This document shows, one piece after another, positions 5,043 through 7,640 of a DNA stretch of 7,640 nucleotides. The stretch comes from Flavobacterium sp. (GTDB lineage: Bacteria; Bacteroidota; Bacteroidia; Flavobacteriales; Flavobacteriaceae). The notes under the pieces were generated by a model. That model worked only from the letters and a program-made list of their open reading frames with translations, made no database searches and had not been told where the DNA came from. A program made the translations under genes and the position numbers. The DNA is taken from NCBI GenBank assembly GCA_030682755.1, contig JAUXNR010000305.1, forward strand, positions 1 to 7,640, in the 5' to 3' direction. Numbering within the stretch: position 1 is the stretch's first letter; each line of letters opens with the position of its first letter.

Positions 5043-7640
5043 TTATTTTATAAATTTGAAATCATTTGGGTATCTAATTTGTTCTTTGTTTTCTTTTAAG
5101 GTTTCTTTTATTTCAACATGTATAAAATTACCTGAAACCCAATGTTTTTCAATATTGATAATGCTTCCGTTTTTTAATTCTATTTTTTTGTGCTTTTGAA
5201 GAAAGCTTAGTGTTCGTGGTGAATTATTCATTAAGAGTAAATTAAATGGAATTCCAACCCCTCCAATCCAATTTTCATCTGTTATATTGCTTAAATAAAA
5301 ATCATTTTCTTTTAACGAAAATTGATCTTTTCCGTCTTCTGAAATTATAGCAAACTTAGTAATTTTAACCGTCTTTTCTGTAGTTAAACTCACTTTAGAA
5401 ATTATTTCTTTCCACCAATGAACGTTTGAGCTCAAACGTATTGCGTAGTTGTTTTTACCTTTATTTACTCTAATTAGATAGTCTACTTTTTTATTGTTAT
5501 TTGCGTCAAAAAGTGATGCTGTTGCAGCTTGAATTGTATCTGAATCCATTTCAAAAAACAAATAATATGGCTTCTTCTCTTTTAATTGAAACTGCAAAAC
5601 TACATTGCTTTGAATTAATTCTTCACCGAGATTGTTTACTGATTTAAATAGCTTTTGATCCGCTAATTCTCCCCAAACCATTGGAATCTCTCCTAAGTTG
5701 TAATTCAAAACCTGGTTATCAAAACCGCTTTCTAAATCTTTATTTTTGAGAACAAATTCTTTTAGAATTATCTTTGGAGTATCCACGTCTATTCTAACAT
5801 CATGAACTGCAGAAGGTGTGTTCAATTCAAATTCATAACTTCCTTCTGAGGGTATTTGAAAGACTTTAGAATTTGCCTCAGAAAAATAGTCTTCTCCATT
5901 CAACCAATAATATAATTGAATTGAACCTGATGCGGAAGCGTCAATTTTTATTGATATCGTTTTTGGAGTATTTTGAACAATAGTATCAGAGCTTAGATTT
6001 GATTTATATAGTCCAAAAATAAAAGCGTCAACACCATTTTTAGTTAGTATCAAATTATTGCTTTGATTCGTTTGAACTAAAATATCGTTTTTTTGAATTT
6101 GGGCTAAATCAATTTTAGAAAAATCTGAAATTGTATATTTTTTATTGCTTCCTGTTTTTAATTTTTGTTCAAATGATTCTTTTTTAAGGTTATCAACGTA
6201 AATAGTAAAATCTTTCATCTTTAAAAAAGGGGAATACCTTTGATATATAAACTCTGATATTTTATAATATTTATGTTCAACCGGTATTCCGTCTATTTGA
6301 TGCCAAATATTTTCTTTATTAGGCATTAAAACTATTGGGATCTTTGTTTTTTTCAACTGTCCCAAAGCAAAGTCCTGAGATTTATCACCGTTTAAAAGTA
6401 AAGGGGATTGATTTACGTATAAAGGATTTTTTCGTTCAACTAATGCGTGATAATAATTGGTTGATGAAAAGTCAAAGTAAGTTTCATCAGGAAGTAGTAA
6501 TTTATCTAAAATCTCCTTGAAATATTTAATCTCTGCAAGGCTGAATGTCTCACTCATTCTTGATTTTGGAAATCCGTAAGCTGTTTGAAACTTCTCATTA
6601 AAAGGTGCGGATACAAAAGCTTCTTTAAAAATACTTTTGCTTTTATTTTGAAATGAAAGAGTTGTAAGGTTTATAACAAAAAAAGTGATGATTAAAATTG
6701 AAAGCAACTTCACTAAATTATTTTTCCTTTTCAAAATATAAATATAAGAAAGCATAGCAAATGGAATTGTACTCGTAATTAGAACAACATTATTAAACAA
6801 AAAATGATGTCTTACAATTCCTCTGGGAATATTGAAGTAAAAAACCAAACTAAAGAAAATGAAAAAAATTAAAGCAGCTAACTGTGACTTGCTTTCAGTT
6901 ATTTTTGAAAAATAAGCTCTTACAACAACCGCTCTTAAAATAGTTTTTACTAACAAAAACAAGGTTAAAATTGGTAAAATATAATATGATAGCCTAAAAA
7001 GAACATGGTTTGAATCTCCCATGTTTTCATAAGCCCAATTTTGATTTGACATTGCAATGGATAAAAGCTCCAATAACCTATTAAATGGGTTTACTCCTTT
7101 AAACAAACAAAGTATAACAAACACAAAAACTGTAAAAGCTACAGAAATTACACCTGTTTTTAAAAATGTTTTAAGGTGATACTCCTTTTGAGTTATAAAA
7201 TGAATGATAAAATAACTTACAATGCCTGCCATTGCAGAAGCAAAACCTAAATCTAACCTAAATAAACAAAGTAGCACAATTGAAGCCCAAAACCAATAGA
7301 ATTGCTTTGTGCATTTTTTATTAATTAGGGAAAGTAGAAGTAGTGCAACGATTCCACTATAAACAAAACTGGAAATCAATATGCTTAACATTGGAAAACA
7401 TAGCAATATGATAAAAGCATAAAAACCGCCAATAATTCTTTTTAGTAGTACAAAAACCAATAAATAAATAAATATTAAAATATAAGATCCATACAAAAAC
7501 GGGGCCCAAGGTTCATACCCATTTATCAATCCATAAACATAAGCAAATAATTGATTTGACAACATATGAGCGTCAAATGTTTCAACAATTGGAATACTTC
7601 CATATCTAAAGAAATGATCTACTGAAAGGCCATGATTTGC
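5043..7640 (-). CDS. Large membrane protein, probable GT-C type glycosyltransferase with β-rich extracytoplasmic tail and ENW...YPN C-terminal module (5' end outside the window)
   Basis: The frame stays open from the stop at 5043 through the ATG at 7565 to the high edge, adding 25 codons (ANHGLSVDHFFRYGSIPIVE ...) that read as good protein. The ATG at 7565 is therefore internal and the true start lies beyond 7640. Numbering from that Met (840 residues): about 8-9 membrane helices lie between 25 and 303, with R103/D105 in a hydrophobic setting. An α/β extracytoplasmic region (340-458) follows, including YFDFSSTNYYHALVERKNP and an IDGIPVEHKYYKISEFIYQRY stretch resembling the soluble part of GT-C membrane proteins. 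Two β-rich, carbohydrate-binding-like regions (~535-605 and ~655-745) come next, and the module shared with the small lipoprotein is at 758-840. The likely role is transfer of a lipid-carried sugar outside the cytoplasm, with the tail binding glycan; this is inference from layout. It is first in the visible order of the operon, 3 nt before the oxidoreductase. Confidence 0.82.
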   Translation of the reverse strand, partial: ANHGLSVDHFFRYGSIPIVETFDAHMLSNQLFAYVYGLINGYEPWAPFLYGSYILIFIYLLVFVLLKRIIGGFYAFIILLCFPMLSILISSFVYSGIVALLLLSLINKKCTKQFYWFWASIVLLCLFRLDLGFASAMAGIVSYFIIHFITQKEYHLKTFLKTGVISVAFTVFVFVILCLFKGVNPFNRLLELLSIAMSNQNWAYENMGDSNHVLFRLSYYILPILTLFLLVKTILRAVVVRAYFSKITESKSQLAALIFFIFFSLVFYFNIPRGIVRHHFLFNNVVLITSTIPFAMLSYIYILKRKNNLVKLLSILIITFFVINLTTLSFQNKSKSIFKEAFVSAPFNEKFQTAYGFPKSRMSETFSLAEIKYFKEILDKLLLPDETYFDFSSTNYYHALVERKNPLYVNQSPLLLNGDKSQDFALGQLKKTKIPIVLMPNKENIWHQIDGIPVEHKYYKISEFIYQRYSPFLKMKDFTIYVDNLKKESFEQKLKTGSNKKYTISDFSKIDLAQIQKNDILVQTNQSNNLILTKNGVDAFIFGLYKSNLSSDTIVQNTPKTISIKIDASASGSIQLYYWLNGEDYFSEANSKVFQIPSEGSYEFELNTPSAVHDVRIDVDTPKIILKEFVLKNKDLESGFDNQVLNYNLGEIPMVWGELADQKLFKSVNNLGEELIQSNVVLQFQLKEKKPYYLFFEMDSDTIQAATASLFDANNNKKVDYLIRVNKGKNNYAIRLSSNVHWWKEIISKVSLTTEKTVKITKFAIISEDGKDQFSLKENDFYLSNITDENWIGGVGIPFNLLLMNNSPRTLSFLQKHKKIELKNGSIINIEKHWVSGNFIHVEIKETLKENKEQIRYPNDFKFIK

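Noticed and set aside
6335..6520. Plus-strand open frame of 61 codons
   Set aside because: Antisense to the extracytoplasmic region of the large membrane protein; no independent support.
7563..7565. ATG at 7565 as the start of the large membrane protein
   Set aside because: The frame is open for 25 further codons to the window edge, and these translate to protein-like sequence (DHFFRYGSIPIVETFDAH); it is an internal Met.
1..7640. CRISPR arrays, tRNA/rRNA genes, insertion sequences, toxin-antitoxin or phage genes
   Set aside because: Read on both strands; no repeat-spacer arrays, cloverleaf sequences, transposase motifs or terminal inverted repeats were seen.

Overview
The window is a strongly AT-rich stretch, with every recognisable gene on the minus strand, from a cell-surface polysaccharide / glycoconjugate biosynthesis locus. 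The organism is most likely a member of the Bacteroidota, probably Flavobacteriaceae. Signs of this are the low GC, ATG starts without clear Shine-Dalgarno sites, A-rich leaders, and two candidate promoters with the Bacteroidota -7 element TAnnTTTG. This assignment is inferred from composition and signals, not from a database match.

In transcription order (high to low coordinates) there are three blocks. Block A (7640 to 2979) is a tightly packed set: a large multi-pass membrane protein that looks like a GT-C type glycosyltransferase with a long extracytoplasmic tail (its start lies outside the window), an FAD-dependent oxidoreductase gene broken by an in-frame amber codon, and a GT2 glycosyltransferase with two C-terminal membrane helices (GtrB/ArnC-like layout). 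Junctions are 3 nt and 0 nt, so the three look translationally coupled. Block B (about 2904 to 2441) is a single small lipoprotein gene with its own promoter and its own intrinsic terminator. Block C (about 2440 to 1) starts with a promoter directly behind that terminator and holds an FkbM-type methyltransferase, a Wzx-type flippase and the first 90 codons of a membrane protein that may be a Wzy-type polymerase; the last two overlap by ATGA.

The genes fit one theme: sugar activation and transfer on a lipid carrier (GT2, GT-C), modification (FkbM methylation, possibly a flavin-dependent oxidation now lost), export (flippase) and polymerisation (partial gene). The most notable observation is that the small lipoprotein and the last ~83 residues of the large membrane protein are the same kind of module: they align almost without gaps, with about 31 of 83 identical positions by hand count. 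A free, lipid-anchored copy and a fused copy of one unnamed module therefore sit in the same locus. The second notable point is the single TAG that splits an otherwise intact 373-codon oxidoreductase frame.
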